Positions 11,222 to 21,537 of a stretch of 64,000 nt of DNA are shown piece after piece. The translations under genes and the position numbers were made by a program. This DNA comes from Ariolimax columbianus (taxonomy: Eukaryota > Mollusca > Gastropoda > Stylommatophora > Arionidae), in NCBI GenBank assembly GCA_036924085.1, contig JAVGWX010000002.1, forward strand, positions 88,617,704 to 88,681,703. Reading direction: 5' to 3'. A model generated the notes under the pieces. It made no database searches. It saw only the letters and a program-made list of their open reading frames with translations, and was not told the DNA's origin. How positions within the stretch are numbered: position 1 is the stretch's first letter; each line of letters starts with the position of its first letter.

Positions 11222-11894
11222 GAATGAATTTGTCTTTCGCCTCTCTCGTGGTTCGCGTATAATTTTTCCCCATTTTACGGCAGGTCTAGATTTTACTTTC
11301 GATCCACCTTTTCCTCGGTCTACCTCTCGCCCTTCTTCCTGGTGCTCTTCTGTAGAAAGTTGCATGAACAATGTGGCCTGTTTGCATTCTCACAATGTCA
11401 CCAAGCCAATTTATTATCTACTGCTCGATGTACTGTAGGCAGGGAATTGTTCCAACCTTCTCCCGAATATTCGAAATTTTTATTGTCTCTTCTGGTGTTG
11501 TTAACCATCTTTCGTAAACACCTCATTTCGTCGGTGGCTAACTGTCGTTCCTGGGCCTTACTCAATGCCCATGTCTGGCACTGGTAGCCCAGGGTTGGGA
11601 TGAAGACACTATTTATCATAGGCTTTTTTGCTAGAAGGGAAATCTGGGGTGCCTTAGTAGTGGAGACAGCTGGTATGTGACAGCGTTAGCCCTCTGCACC
11701 CTCCTCTCTATCTCTCCATCGAGTTTGTTAATCTTCAGTAAAAGCAAATACCTAAATTCTAGTACCTGCTTCATTTTTGTTTAATTCCCAACAAAATCAC
11801 TTGTGGTGTGATGTCTGCCTATATTAACGTTGGAAAAAGTGTGAACATTGTTTGCGGACACTCTGTATAGACATCAGGAAACAAAAAAGGAAGT

Positions 11895-11962
11895 TAAAAA
11901 AACGGGCAACCCGGATTCGAACCACGGATCTCTAGGTGACGGTTAACTAGGCTAACTAGACA
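11895..11962 (-). mobile_element. tRNA-like SINE head or tRNA pseudogene
   Basis: On the minus strand a perfect B box (GGTTCGAATCC) lies downstream of an A-box-like TAGTTAGCCTAGTTAACC. The acceptor stem does not pair well, so this is not a functional tRNA gene. Confidence 0.45.
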
Positions 11963-12109
11963 CGCCAAAAATAATAAGTCATTATTAACCTAGTTTATCT
12001 CGCGACAATCAATTGTAACAATGTAGTTAGGCTAGAGTTTTAGTTAAGCTAATCCAGGTATGCGTACAGACTTCCTTGATGTAATATCGTCAACTATAAA
12101 CTACTCACG

Positions 12110-12683
12110 CACAAAGGAGAGAGAGGGAGGGAGGGATATGACGAGAAGTGAGATAAGTTAGACAGGGGAGAAAGAGGAGAGACTGGAAATAGAAAGAGAG
12201 AGGAAAGATAGGGAGGTAGAGAGGGATGGAAGGAGAGCGGGAGGACGAAATAGAGGGGAAATTGTAAAAGTAGAGGGAGGGGAGAGAGAGTACATAGAGC
12301 GAGAGCGTGAGGAAGAGAGAGACGAAGACAAGATAACAGAGAGGAGAAAAGAGAGTAGTGAGATATGGGAGGGAGATATGAGTGAACGATGAGTGAACAA
12401 TGAGTGAGAGAAGAGCGAAGGAGGAATGAGGGAGAAGTGAATGAGAGATTGAAGAGAGAGAGAGAGAGAGAGAGAAAAACAATAATGTCTCTTTATCTCA
12501 CTCCAGCTCTTACTTTCTCTTTCTGTTTGCCCTTATCTCAATCTCTTTTTTTCACTATTCTGCTCTCACTCGTTCTCTCTCCACTTCCATCAATCTTTTT
12601 TTTTACTTTTCTCTGTTTCTTTCTCGTTTGACATTGTTTATCTGTTTCTCTCCCTTTCTTTTATTTCTTTTTCGCTCTCTCTA

Positions 12684-12723
<40 letters not shown>

Positions 12724-12755
12724 TCTCTTTCTCTTTATCTTTTCCTTCAAATAAT
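12110..12755. repeat. purine tract with (GA)n followed by pyrimidine tract with (CT)n
   Basis: About 360 bp of almost pure purine on the plus strand ending in (GA)n at 12,452-12,476 is followed by a pyrimidine-rich stretch with (CT)n at about 12,690-12,717. The two can pair as an inverted repeat. Open frames here are low-complexity artefacts. Confidence 0.9.
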
Positions 12756-12837
12756 GATCATTTTTCTCACCTCTAATTTATTATTGAAATGTGTCTCCTT
12801 CCCCTACTAGGTCGTGATCCATCACTCGTGCACATAA

Positions 12838-13357
12838 ACTATATGGCGGATCAAGTCCAGTTCCACTATGTCAGGGGCGTTAATCAGAAGAAAAGTAGGA
12901 GAAGGCGCTGTTGCAGTTCGTTACACACCGTGCGCCAAGTCGGAAACCCCTCCTGCTGATGGATCCGACACTGAATTTGAGCAGCTAGCTATTCTCGAAC
13001 ATGGCTCGAATGAAGGGGCTCAAGGCCGCACAGGAGTAGCCAAATCAACCGATGGGGAAGTGGACAGAGCTGCTAATTCCGGAGAGCTGACGAGAAGAGG
13101 ATATGGAATTACCTACATTGACGATGAGGTTGGCAGGAATCATTACAGCAAACACGATAATCGTGTGGATCCCGATGGGCGTGTCGACGAGAATGGCGAG
13201 AAGCGTCGGCGACCGTCTGCCAGCTGGTCACTCGTGACAACGTCAGAGGTTCACTCGGGAGCCGCCACTGCTAACGGGCCTCGACATCTACCTCTTCTGC
13301 CTATCTTCTCTTCGGACTCGTCGACTGCCACTAGAGGCAGGCTCATTGGAGAACGGT
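12838..13357 (+). CDS. candidate host coding exon, product unknown
   Basis: An open frame without stops runs from 12,838 to 13,357, with an ATG at 12,868 giving 163 residues before TAG. Base composition is more balanced than in its surroundings and the predicted protein is not low-complexity: acidic and Gly/Ser-rich, with a basic KRRRPS patch near residue 112 and a Ser-rich C-terminal part. The frame ends at GAACG followed by GTAGGT, a plausible 5' splice donor, so the stop may be intronic. A pyrimidine tract ending in CCCCTACTAG (to 12,810) could be an acceptor, but an in-frame TAA at 12,835 argues against using it. I recognise no domain. It could equally be a chance frame. Confidence 0.35.
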
Positions 13358-14029
13358 AGGTGGATAGGTAAATAGAGTGTTTGAGAGAAAAACAGATTGC
13401 ACTCAGGCAGTAGTTGTTTTTTATTACTGTATTACAAGTTTTTTCCCCTTTGCTTGGGTAGTCCAGGGGCGTTTAGGATGAGGACTACAGGCCGCTTTAT
13501 CACTGCTGTCGCCCCGTGATGTGCTAACCATGTTTGTTTATTTCACCCCCAATAAATAAAACCACATATGACTTACTCGGAATTCAATCCGCTGCCCTTC
13601 TTGTCAGCAGGCAGTCATTAAAACCATCCAACCACACGCTCGTTATCTTTTCGTGGTTCAAAAAATGAACGAAGTCACTATGGCAGAGTTTAGGTTTAGC
13701 TGAGTAGTTTATTTTTTATCTAAAAAATTATAACATGTATCGACATCACGACACGACTTCACACAGGAAAACGCAGTAAACACTATCCTGAATGGAAACA
13801 TAACATTATTGTTTAATAATTGTTAAAACAAACCAATTTTAACAAAAAGCACAGCACATCCAAACTAAATAATCCAAATATACATATTGAACTAAAATGG
13901 GAGGTTTTAATCACGAGCTATGATAGTTCCTCCAAGTCTCTCGCTGATATACAGGCTCTGGCCGCTGCATTCCCATTATCTGCACACTCACCACACAATC
14001 ATAAACTCGTTCTCACCATCGGATGACCT
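13358..14029. other. no recognisable feature
   Basis: Around 13,430-13,640 there is a block that loosely resembles a decayed SINE, but no A/B-box pair was convincing. Confidence 0.35.
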
Positions 14030-14420
14030 ACTCAGTCGTTCTGTGCATTCACATGTAATCAGATCACCTTTAATTACGTGATCTGTACACCTACATACAA
14101 TCGGTTCCCGTTTGCTCAGGTGATCTGTGCATTCATATGTAATTAAATCACGTAACTTAAAGTCGGATCACGTCCTCACTTGTGGTGACGTACTCAGTCG
14201 ATCTGTGCATACACGTATAATCAGAACACACATCGTTCCCAAAGTGTCATGCACACACCCCACACATTCAAGTCACGTCCTTGGGCGATCTGTACATTCA
14301 CATACAATCAGATCACTTAAAATCATACGATCTGTGTACACAATTACTTAGATCACTTAACGTGTTCACATGAATCTGTACTTTCATATGTAATTAGAAA
14401 ACGCGTCGTTCGCTAGGCGT
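14030..14420. repeat. degenerate minisatellite
   Basis: GATCTGTGCATTCACATG and AATCAGATCAC recur at irregular 60-80-bp spacing about six times with strong divergence. Confidence 0.6.
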
Positions 14421-15159
14421 CTTGCACGTACGACACACATTCAGACCTCTCACTGTTCACAGGGTGTCCAACATAAATAAATATAGAGCGACTGACCAAA
14501 ACTCGAGGTGCGCTGGTCCAGTCACCCTGAAAAATCACTCACTCTGACTCCTGACAGGCTTTCAGCTTTCTTTCCAGTTAGTTTTCCGAGTTCATCTTTG
14601 CAGAGTATTTTATAGTCCAATGCTCTTCTGTTGGTTGTCTGACTAAGCCATCACTCTAATTTGGAACTTTCACAAACTTATAGTTATTGGACGACTATCC
14701 CCGAATCCCTGTCACTATAAATGTCGTGGCCGATCATGGCGGCATCTGACTGTCACCAACCCACCCAAACCCCTCCTCCAACTACGCTAAATCGGAACGC
14801 CAGAGTGGTCAGCTACGAAACTCCACCTTAGCTCCGAAAACACACACTCCCCACCCGCGTGCCAGACAGTCTTCCACCTAAACCCCCCGTTTCATTTGTC
14901 GACCTAATGTCGAGACGGTGATTCACCTTGGCACGCATTCATTCGGCCTTTGTTCCCAGAGTCGCCAGCCCAATCTCCCCTACCCTGAACACCCATGCTC
15001 CAGCTGAAACTGTCACACAACTAACAAATAACACACATACACACAAAACAACTAACCATTTATTTTCATAGTAGACAACAGAGCCAGTGGCATTGTCTTT
15101 CGTTCTTTCTCTTCCTCCTCAACCTTTTTTCTTCTTCTGCGTTCGTTCTCAATTTCCCG
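14421..15159. other. no recognisable feature
   Basis: Unique-looking sequence. A pyrimidine-rich TTCTTC stretch (15,095-15,140) leads into the next E2 hairpin. Confidence 0.35.
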
Positions 15160-15312
15160 CTACCAAGCCCTGAACAGGGCTTTGGAAGTAGCAGGATGTA
15201 GTCCGGAGAAATGGGTGCTTTGTGTAGCTAGTTTACAACTTGACTGCGATATTTGCACCTTTCGGTCCGCCACATCCGTCTTCTGCAGGTACCGCTCCTC
15301 CAATGATCGCAA
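15160..15312 (+). mobile_element. E2 hairpin end, left part of a composite with E1
   Basis: CGCTACCAAGCCCTGAACAG with GGGCTTTGGAAGTAGC forms a clear imperfect hairpin. GGATGTAGTCCGGAGAA and TGCGATATTTGCACC then match the other E2 copies. After about 15,290 it leaves the E2 consensus and runs into the E1 left flank, so hairpin, array and right flank lie here in one continuous unit of about 1.8 kb. Confidence 0.7.
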
Positions 15313-15364
15313 CATGTTTAAGCTTGAGAATTGTTTTATATTTCTTGATGGGAGGGAAAGGACT

Positions 15365-16950
15365 CTAACGTCTGATCAGACAAAACATGCGGATCGTACA
15401 TGTTAGGTTCAGACAAAACATGCGGATCGTACATGTTAGGTTCAGACAAAACATGCGGATCGTACATGTTAGGTTCAGACAAAACATGCGGATCGTACAT
15501 GTTAGGTTCAGACAAAACATGCGGATCGTACATGTTAGGTTCAGACAAAACATGCGGATCGTACATGTTAGGTTCAGACAAAACATGCGGATCGTACATG
15601 TTAGGTTCAGACAAAACATGCGGATCGTACATGTTAGGTTCAGACAAAACATGCGGATCGTACATGTTAGGTTCAGACAAAACATGCGGATCGTACATGT
15701 TAGGTTCAGACAAAACATGCGGATCGTACATGTTAGGTTCAGGCAAAACATGCGGATCGTACATGTTAGGTTCAGACAAAACATGCGGATCGTACATGTT
15801 AGGTTCAGGCAAAACATGCGGATCGTACATGTTAGGTTCAGACAAAACATGCGGATCGTACATGTTAGGTTCAGACAAAACATGCGGATCGTACATGTTA
15901 GGTTCAGGCAAAACATGCGGATCGTACATGTTAGGTTCAGACAAAACATGCGGATCGTACATGTTAGGTTCAGGCAAAACATGCGGATCGTACATGTTAG
16001 GTTCAGGCAAAACATGCGGATCGTACATGTTAGGTTCAGACAAAACATGCGGATCGTACATGTTAGGTTCAGGCAAAACATGCGGATCGTACATGTTAGG
16101 TTCAGGCAAAACATGCGGATCGTACATGTTAGGTTCAGGCAAAACATGCGGATCGTACATGTTAGGTTCAGGCAAAACATGCGGATCGTACATGTTAGGT
16201 TCAGGCAAAACATGCGGATCGTACATGTTAGGTTCAGGCAAAACATGCGGATCGTACATGTTAGGTTCAGGCAAAACATGCGGATCGTACATGTTAGGTT
16301 CAGACAAAACATGCGGATCGTACATGTTAGGTTCAGGCAAAACATGCGGATCGTACATGTTAGGTTCAGACAAAACATGCGGATCGTACATGTTAGGTTC
16401 AGGCATAACATGCGGATCGTACATGTTAGGTTCAGACAAAACATGCGGATCGTACATGTTAGGTTCAGACAAAACATGCGGATCGTACATGTTAGGTTCA
16501 GACAAAACATGCGGATCGTACATGTTAGGTTCAGACAAAACATGCGGATCGTACATGTTAGGTTCAGACAAAACATGCGGATCGTACATGTTAGGTTCAG
16601 ACAAAACATGCGGATCGTACATGTTAGGTTCAGACAAAACATGCGGATCGTACATGTTAGGTTCAGACAAAACATGCGGATCGTACATGTTAGGTTCAGA
16701 CAAAACATGCGGATCGTACATGTTAGGTTCAGACAAAACATGCTGACCAAGACCCTCACCTCGGCTTCCCCGTAGAAACGGGCTGTTTTTATGGCAGCCT
16801 GACTAAAAAAATGAGGGATCGACGTGATCTCCGTAGTAGTGAGCGATACGCAATTGAAGCCAATCTTAGCACAACCGCCTAGAGGATTCCTTTAGCACAG
16901 CTCGCCACATAACGTCCTTTTCAGAGCGCACAAAAGAGTTGTTTGCAAAT
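15365..16950 (+). mobile_element. E1 core-array element, copy b (41 units)
   Basis: Left flank GACTCTAACGTCTGATCAG, then the 33-bp array (15,378-16,743), then the right flank with GACCCTCACCTCGGCTTCC, GGGCTGTTTTTATGGCAGCC, GATCTCCGTAGTAGTGAGCG and AACGTCCTTTTCAGAGCGCA. All blocks recur in E1 copies at 1.5, 22.4, 33.6 and 62.7 kb. The copy ends at 16,940 where it meets an inverted E1. It encodes no recognisable protein. Non-autonomous pearl- or Helentron-like elements with a central array are the closest known type. Confidence 0.8.
15378..16743 (+). repeat. 33-bp minisatellite, 41 nearly identical units
   Basis: The unit is GGATCGTACATGTTAGG + TTCAGACAAAACATGC. Across 41 units I see one common A/G difference (CAGAC or CAGGC) and one single change (GGCATAACA in unit 31). 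The first ten and last ten units all carry A; G units are confined to the middle (units 11-31). Because 33 is divisible by three, four reading frames stay open for more than 440 codons. These frames are artefacts of the repeat, not genes. Relative to the 37-bp units of other E1 copies the unit lacks 4 bp. Confidence 0.98.
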
Positions 16951-16997
16951 GCCCACAATGAGTAGTTGACTCTTTTGTGCGCTCTGAAAAGGACGTT
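16911..16997. repeat. 29-bp perfect palindrome arms with 29-bp spacer
   Basis: AACGTCCTTTTCAGAGCGCA continuing to AAAAGAGT (16,911-16,939) is repeated exactly in inverted orientation at 16,969-16,997. It is formed by two E1 copies meeting end to end. Confidence 0.95.
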
Positions 16998-17190
16998 AAG
17001 TGGCTGGTTGTGGTAGCTTTCCTCACATTCTGAGCGTGCTCATGAAGGTGGGCCTGGATCGATCCCTCATCTTGTTAGTCAGGCTGCCATGAGAACAGCC
17101 CGTTTCCAGGGAGGGCTACTAGGAAGCCGAGGTGAAGGTCTGATCACTATATTTTGCCAGACCAGACTTTAGTTTTCCTCCCCTCATAAA
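16940..17190 (-). mobile_element. E1 core-array element, copy c, inverted, about one array unit
   Basis: On the minus strand: left flank GGGGAGGAAAACTAAAGTC, about one array unit (GGCAAAATATAGTGATCAG), then the full right flank to GTGGGCATTTGCAAACA. With a single unit it is about 250 bp long. It shows that the array is dispensable to the element and that array length varies from about 1 to 41 between adjacent copies. Confidence 0.8.
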
Positions 17191-17464
17191 AGGGTAGATC
17201 TACACATTCTGGGCATTCCTTCAACAACATCAGTGTAGGTTGTCTCAAACCTAGTGGTGTTCATATTTTACATACGTTTGCTGCGCTTAGGTTTCCTTCT
17301 TCATGCTGCTCTCTTTTCTCTTCCATTTCTGTCTTTATACATTTCTCTCTCATTGGTATATATTTATTTATGCGTTGGCCCATTTCTTTTCATTTGTTTG
17401 TCTCTTGATATTTGAGTTTTTGTCAGGATTGCATTTGAGTTTTTGTGTTTTGTGTGATTTGTTC

Positions 17465-17570
17465 GATATTCTTTTACGCCTGCGAAACATGGACCATTAC
17501 AGTAGATCTACAGGGAAGAATCCAGACCATAGAGATGAGATGTTTTAGAAGACTTTTAAATGTCACCTGT
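17465..17570 (+). mobile_element. RTE-like RT tail fragment
   Basis: In one plus-strand frame the sequence reads YACETWTITVDLQGRIQTIE followed by MRCFRRLLNVTCG. This is the YACETW...CFRRLLN segment near the C-terminus of RTE-type endonuclease-RT polyproteins; the same segment appears on the minus strand near 34.92-35.04 kb. Only about 35 codons are recognisable before a stop. It is a small dead relic immediately upstream of a SINE fragment. Confidence 0.7.
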
Positions 17571-17639
17571 GGATTGTGAAGTCTGGTCGACAGTGAGCTG
17601 ACTTGGTAAAACTGGGATTGCACCACGCCAGGGCTCGAA

Positions 17640-17800
17640 ATCATGGACGGACATAAACAAAATCTTGGCCTGGTTCGTTCCTGGTACGACCATTCCGCCT
17701 GTCAATTCAGCTGTAGATGGGTACCTGACGTATGAGCTGATGAAGATATAAACAGCGAGAAAGGGAACTGGCCACTTTACCTCGCATAGGCTGCAGTTTA
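17640..17800 (+). mobile_element. SINE family S2 fragment
   Basis: Contains the S2 body blocks GTAGATGGGTACCTGACG and GGGAACTGGCCAC, found in the same order at 38.41, 57.2 and, inverted, 18.85, 31.42 and 54.6 kb. The tRNA-like head is too decayed to assign. Confidence 0.6.
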
Positions 17801-17989
17801 GTCCATGAAAAGTTCAACCGTTTATTTTACACCATGTCTTGTTTGTTCTTCTGATCGTTTAATTGTTCTTTGTTAATGTTATCTCCACAACGAATACCTT
17901 GTGACTGTAACGTAGATATCGTTTTGTATTTGTCCTCCTGCGGTCACTGAGACATTACCTATACGCTGCAGCGTCGATCTATGTATTTT

Positions 17990-18780
17990 TCTTTTTAAGG
18001 TTGTTATCTTTGTAGTTATTGCTGTCGTAGATAAAGTCCTAGACACTTAGCAGTACTAAATCTATGTTTTGATAGGTATCTTCCAGGTTCTAAAGAAGTG
18101 CATGCAACATTTATCCGTTTTATAAGGTTGTAGAGAAGACGATCCACTTTATTAACTTAACTTCTTTACACTGGTTTAGAAGACCCTGTAGAGTTTTTAT
18201 ACAACCAGTTTTATGTACATTACCTTGCTCTAAAAGCTATGCGCATCCAATCTATTTTTAAAATGCATTAATTGTTCCTGTCTCCACTACTTCCTGAGGC
18301 AATATATTCCAACCATTCATCACTCTATGACTAAAAAAATATTTCCTAATATATAATTTTGGACCTTTCTTTAGTTAATCTGTAGCTATGCCCACTTGTT
18401 CTTGTAGGTGGTTGTATTTTTAAAAAAAAACTTGTTATAGTCTAATTTATCCGTTCCTTTGATTGTCTTATTAACCTCAAATTCTTCTCTTTTACAGACA
18501 CTGTAGGCTGGTTTTTCTGAGTCTTTCCTCATAACTGTAATTCTGGAATCCCACTATCAGCTTTGTCACTCTTTTTTTAATCCTTTCCAGCATGCACACA
18601 ACACTCCAATCCAGGTCTAACTTAATGCTTTATACAGTTTGACTATCACTTCCATGCTTCTATGGTTAACATTTCCTTTTATCATACCTAACATTTCAAT
18701 TGCCTTATTCACTGCTACCTGGACTTGCTCACTCACTTTACATGTATGATCTTTTATAACCCATAGACACTATCATGTGG
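17990..18780 (-). mobile_element. CR1/L2-like LINE, RT C-terminal fragment and 3' region
   Basis: On the minus strand: KVSEQVQVAVNKAIEMLGMI, then LYKAL, frameshifts, KGTDKLDYNKFF, and RKYFFSHRVMNGWNILPQEV. The order of VNKA..MLG.I, LY..L, FDKLDYNKFF and R+FF..RV...WN.LP.EVV is diagnostic for the C-terminal part of CR1/L2-clade reverse transcriptases. The palm is missing and there are several stops and shifts, so it is a 5'-truncated dead copy. Sequence from about 18,230 down to 17,990 is probably its 3' end. Confidence 0.8.
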
Positions 18781-18849
18781 TCCATTAGGTATTGGTATCA
18801 TAGGGTGCTATAAAAGATAAAAATCGTCTACTTAAAGGTAAATGTAATC

Positions 18850-18960
18850 CTACTGTCAGTGTTAAAGACAAGTATACTAGGTGACAGTATTTTAATAAGG
18901 TGCGGTGGCCAGTTCCCTTCCTCGCTGCTTTACATTCCATAGCAATACGCTCTCTACCCA
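18850..18960 (-). mobile_element. SINE family S2 fragment
   Basis: On the minus strand GCAGCGAGGAAGGGAACTGG followed by CCACCGCACC matches the S2 body block. Head and tail are not recognisable. Confidence 0.55.
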
Positions 18961-19558
18961 ATTTCAACTGTTTCAACTTAGACCTATCGATATCGCTCAT
19001 CCAACAGCCTTTGCCGCGATAGACTAGCCTTCTACCCAGAGATTCTCTTTTCTTTGAATTATACGTTTTACTTGCCTTTATTTGAGCATTGCTAAGGTTT
19101 TCCACTTCATAAAAGCTGATACGTCGTGCATTTTAGTTTCCAACACGTGATACTTCATCAGTATATGCGTTCCGCTAATATATGAGTCATTGAAGTGAAG
19201 AAATTCAACGATGCGCGCAACTAAACGGTGGGAGTAGCTATGACCCTCAAAAAGTAGCCAAATGCCTCGTCATCTCATTAGTGACGCGTATAAAAATGGC
19301 GGCAACTCACGATGACAGAAAAGAGAGTCAGATCTCAATTATGGTGATAGGAATGAGAACAATAGCAACTGTTCAACGGTCAGATATTCGTGGAATGTGT
19401 GTAGATGTACCCTGAATGGCCACCTCACGCTTGGTGAAGCGAATCTCTTGCAACACAGAGAAGTGAAAAGACAACGGCGCAAGAAGAAAGACAACAAAAG
19501 CTAACTTTACATTTTATTGTTGTTATTATTCATTTTACCACTCCAAGTCATATCATCC
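18961..19558. other. no recognisable feature
   Basis: No homology noticed on either strand. Confidence 0.4.
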
Positions 19559-20305
19559 TATAGTCAGTCATTATCCGAAAATTGACTGGCACAACATGGG
19601 GTGCTCAGCCATCAGTCCTACGCACATCAACGATTGCCATGTGCCTTTACGCAGCGGAATATGCAGCCCCAGTCTGGAAAAACTCCGCCCATGCAAAACA
19701 AGTTGATACAGCAGTGAACGAGATGGGCAGGATAGTGTCGGGGTGCCTTAAACCCACCCACACAAATAAAATATATCCCTTAATTGGCATTGCACCATCT
19801 GATGTAAGAAGAGGTGTAGCTGCGGAAATCGAACGACGGAAACAGGAAACGACCCTAGACACCCAATTGTTTGGCTATCAGGAACAAGCCACAAGACTTA
19901 AATCAAGACACAGTTTCTTAAAATCGACAGAGACCATCCAGACAAGCCCCGAAGGTCGACGCATTGAAAGGTGGCGCGAAACAATGCAGGATCTATGGAT
20001 AGAGCTCAAGGAAGAGGCTGCGCCTGGACACCACATTCCCTACGCTGTATGGAAGGCAATGAGCAGACTTCGAACTGGTGTGTCAAGATGCAGAGGGAAC
20101 TTGAAGAAATGGGGATACTCAGATGTCGACACATGTGAATGCGGCGCAGTTCAGGACCAAGATCATCTGTTGACCTGCCCCAACCTCCCTGAAACCTATG
20201 ACATGATGGAGGCGAACGACAAGGCAGTTTAAGTTGCTGAATACTGGACGGATGCTGTGTGACATGGTGTTTGGACACGGAAAGTAAGTAAGTATAGTCA
20301 GTCAT
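19559..20305 (+). mobile_element. young 5'-truncated LINE insertion with 13-bp target-site duplication
   Basis: The perfect direct repeat TATAGTCAGTCAT (19,559-19,571 and 20,293-20,305) flanks 721 bp. The insert starts inside RT coding sequence (LTGTTWGAQPS...AAEYAAPVW) and stays open for about 215 codons to TAA-like stops at 20,230. It includes LRTGVSR and a zinc-knuckle-like tail CECGAVQDQDHLLTCP. A short 3' region ends in a (GTAA)-type simple tail. These are the marks of target-primed reverse transcription with 5' truncation. No stop or frameshift is seen in the coding part, so the insertion is recent. The family is an RNase H-less or RNase H-lost Jockey/I-group LINE; clade uncertain. A decayed relative lies at 39.6-40.2 kb. 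Confidence 0.85.
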
Positions 20306-20909
20306 GACTGAAAGGGGCTACTTCTACTACTATTATACCACTGACTTCATTAATTATACGCGACATCTTTCTCCCCTCCCTCTGATTCGCATTGAACCAT
20401 GTAACTGCAAACGCATCCTCCTCACCGGTTCAATCTATCTTGGGTAATCTTCTTGGGCAACGCCTTCGAGACGCCAGCCGCTCTGCCACAAGCGCCTCCA
20501 CTGTACTTCGCTAAGTCATTGTTGGTGCCCTCACCCCGCTCGACCCCGGTATAAACCAATTATGTATGACTTGTCGAATGTATCTAATAATTGGTCGCTG
20601 AGACGCGCACTCAAATCAAGCTAAAGAAATTAGTTTGTTCAGGCGCAGATAATCGATGTAGTTATGTTGGAAGGTTAAAAGCTACGCCTGTAACATAAAA
20701 ATGGGGTTGTTTCCCCTTCTTAAGTAAGTTATAATCTGAATGTTTTTGTTGCCAGCCAAATTAAGTTGGGGATTTTCGGTGCATTTTGTGTTTAATTTGA
20801 ATGTGTGTGTGAGTTACAGCTGGGGCGACATATCAGGGTCTAGAGGTGATACTGACATACGCGCGTACACTTATTAATACGTGCATACACAGATTGATTT
20901 AGTCATACA
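20306..20909. other. no recognisable feature
   Basis: No homology noticed. Confidence 0.4.
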
Positions 20910-21537
20910 CACGTGATTGCAAACATTCATACATGCACACATACATACATACATACGGACATTAATACACACGGACATTCATACACACGGACACACACAT
21001 ACATACATACACATGAACACACACATACATACACACGGACACACACATACATACACACATACATACACACATACATACACATACATACAGATGGACACAC
21101 ACATACACACAGACACACACATACATACACACGGACACACACATACATACACACGGAAACACACACACACACGGGTACACACATACATACACACGGATAC
21201 ATACACACAGGCACACACATACATACACACGGACACACTCATACATACACACGGACACACACATACATACACAAGGACACATACATACACACGGACACAC
21301 ACATACATACACAAGAACACACACATACATACACACGGACACACACATACATACACACGGACACACACATACATACACTTGGACACACACACACATACAC
21401 ACGGAGACACACATACATACACACGGACACACACACACATACACACGGACACACACATACATACACACGGACACACACACACATACACACAGACTAACAT
21501 TCATACAGACGGACACACACACACATACATACATACA
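20910..21537. repeat. ACAC/ACAT compound microsatellite with about 20-bp periodicity
   Basis: ACACACATACATACACACGG recurs with small length variants over about 620 bp. Six-frame open stretches here (Thr/His or Cys/Val repeats) are artefacts. Confidence 0.95.

Larger units (their letters stand above)
10352..11762 (-). mobile_element. Jockey/RTE-like LINE 3' fragment (family D), copy 1
   Basis: On the minus strand from about 11,762: EFRYL...KLDGEIERRVQRANAVTYQLSPLLRHP (RT thumb), a frameshift, then MINSVFIPTLGYQCQTWALS, AQERQLATDEMRCLRKMV and further decayed tail, then about 1 kb of 3' region toward 10,352. The INS.F.PTLCYQCQTW and MRCLRK motifs are typical of animal endonuclease-RT LINE polyproteins. 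The 3' region is interrupted by a 745-bp insert (10,477-11,221) absent from the paralogous copy at 52.43-53.26 kb. The catalytic palm is missing, so this is a 5'-truncated relic. Confidence 0.75.

Noticed and set aside
11895..11962. Functional tRNA gene
   Set aside because: The B box is perfect, but the acceptor and T stems do not pair well, so I listed it only as a tRNA-like SINE head.
15378..16743. CRISPR array
   Set aside because: Units are directly contiguous without unique spacers, no cas genes are present, and the surroundings are clearly animal repeats.
15336..16775. Open frames of 448-466 codons on both strands over the 33-bp array
   Set aside because: The period is a multiple of three with no stop in four frames, so long frames are unavoidable. 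The products are pure 11-residue repeats, and no start context or flanking coding sequence supports them.
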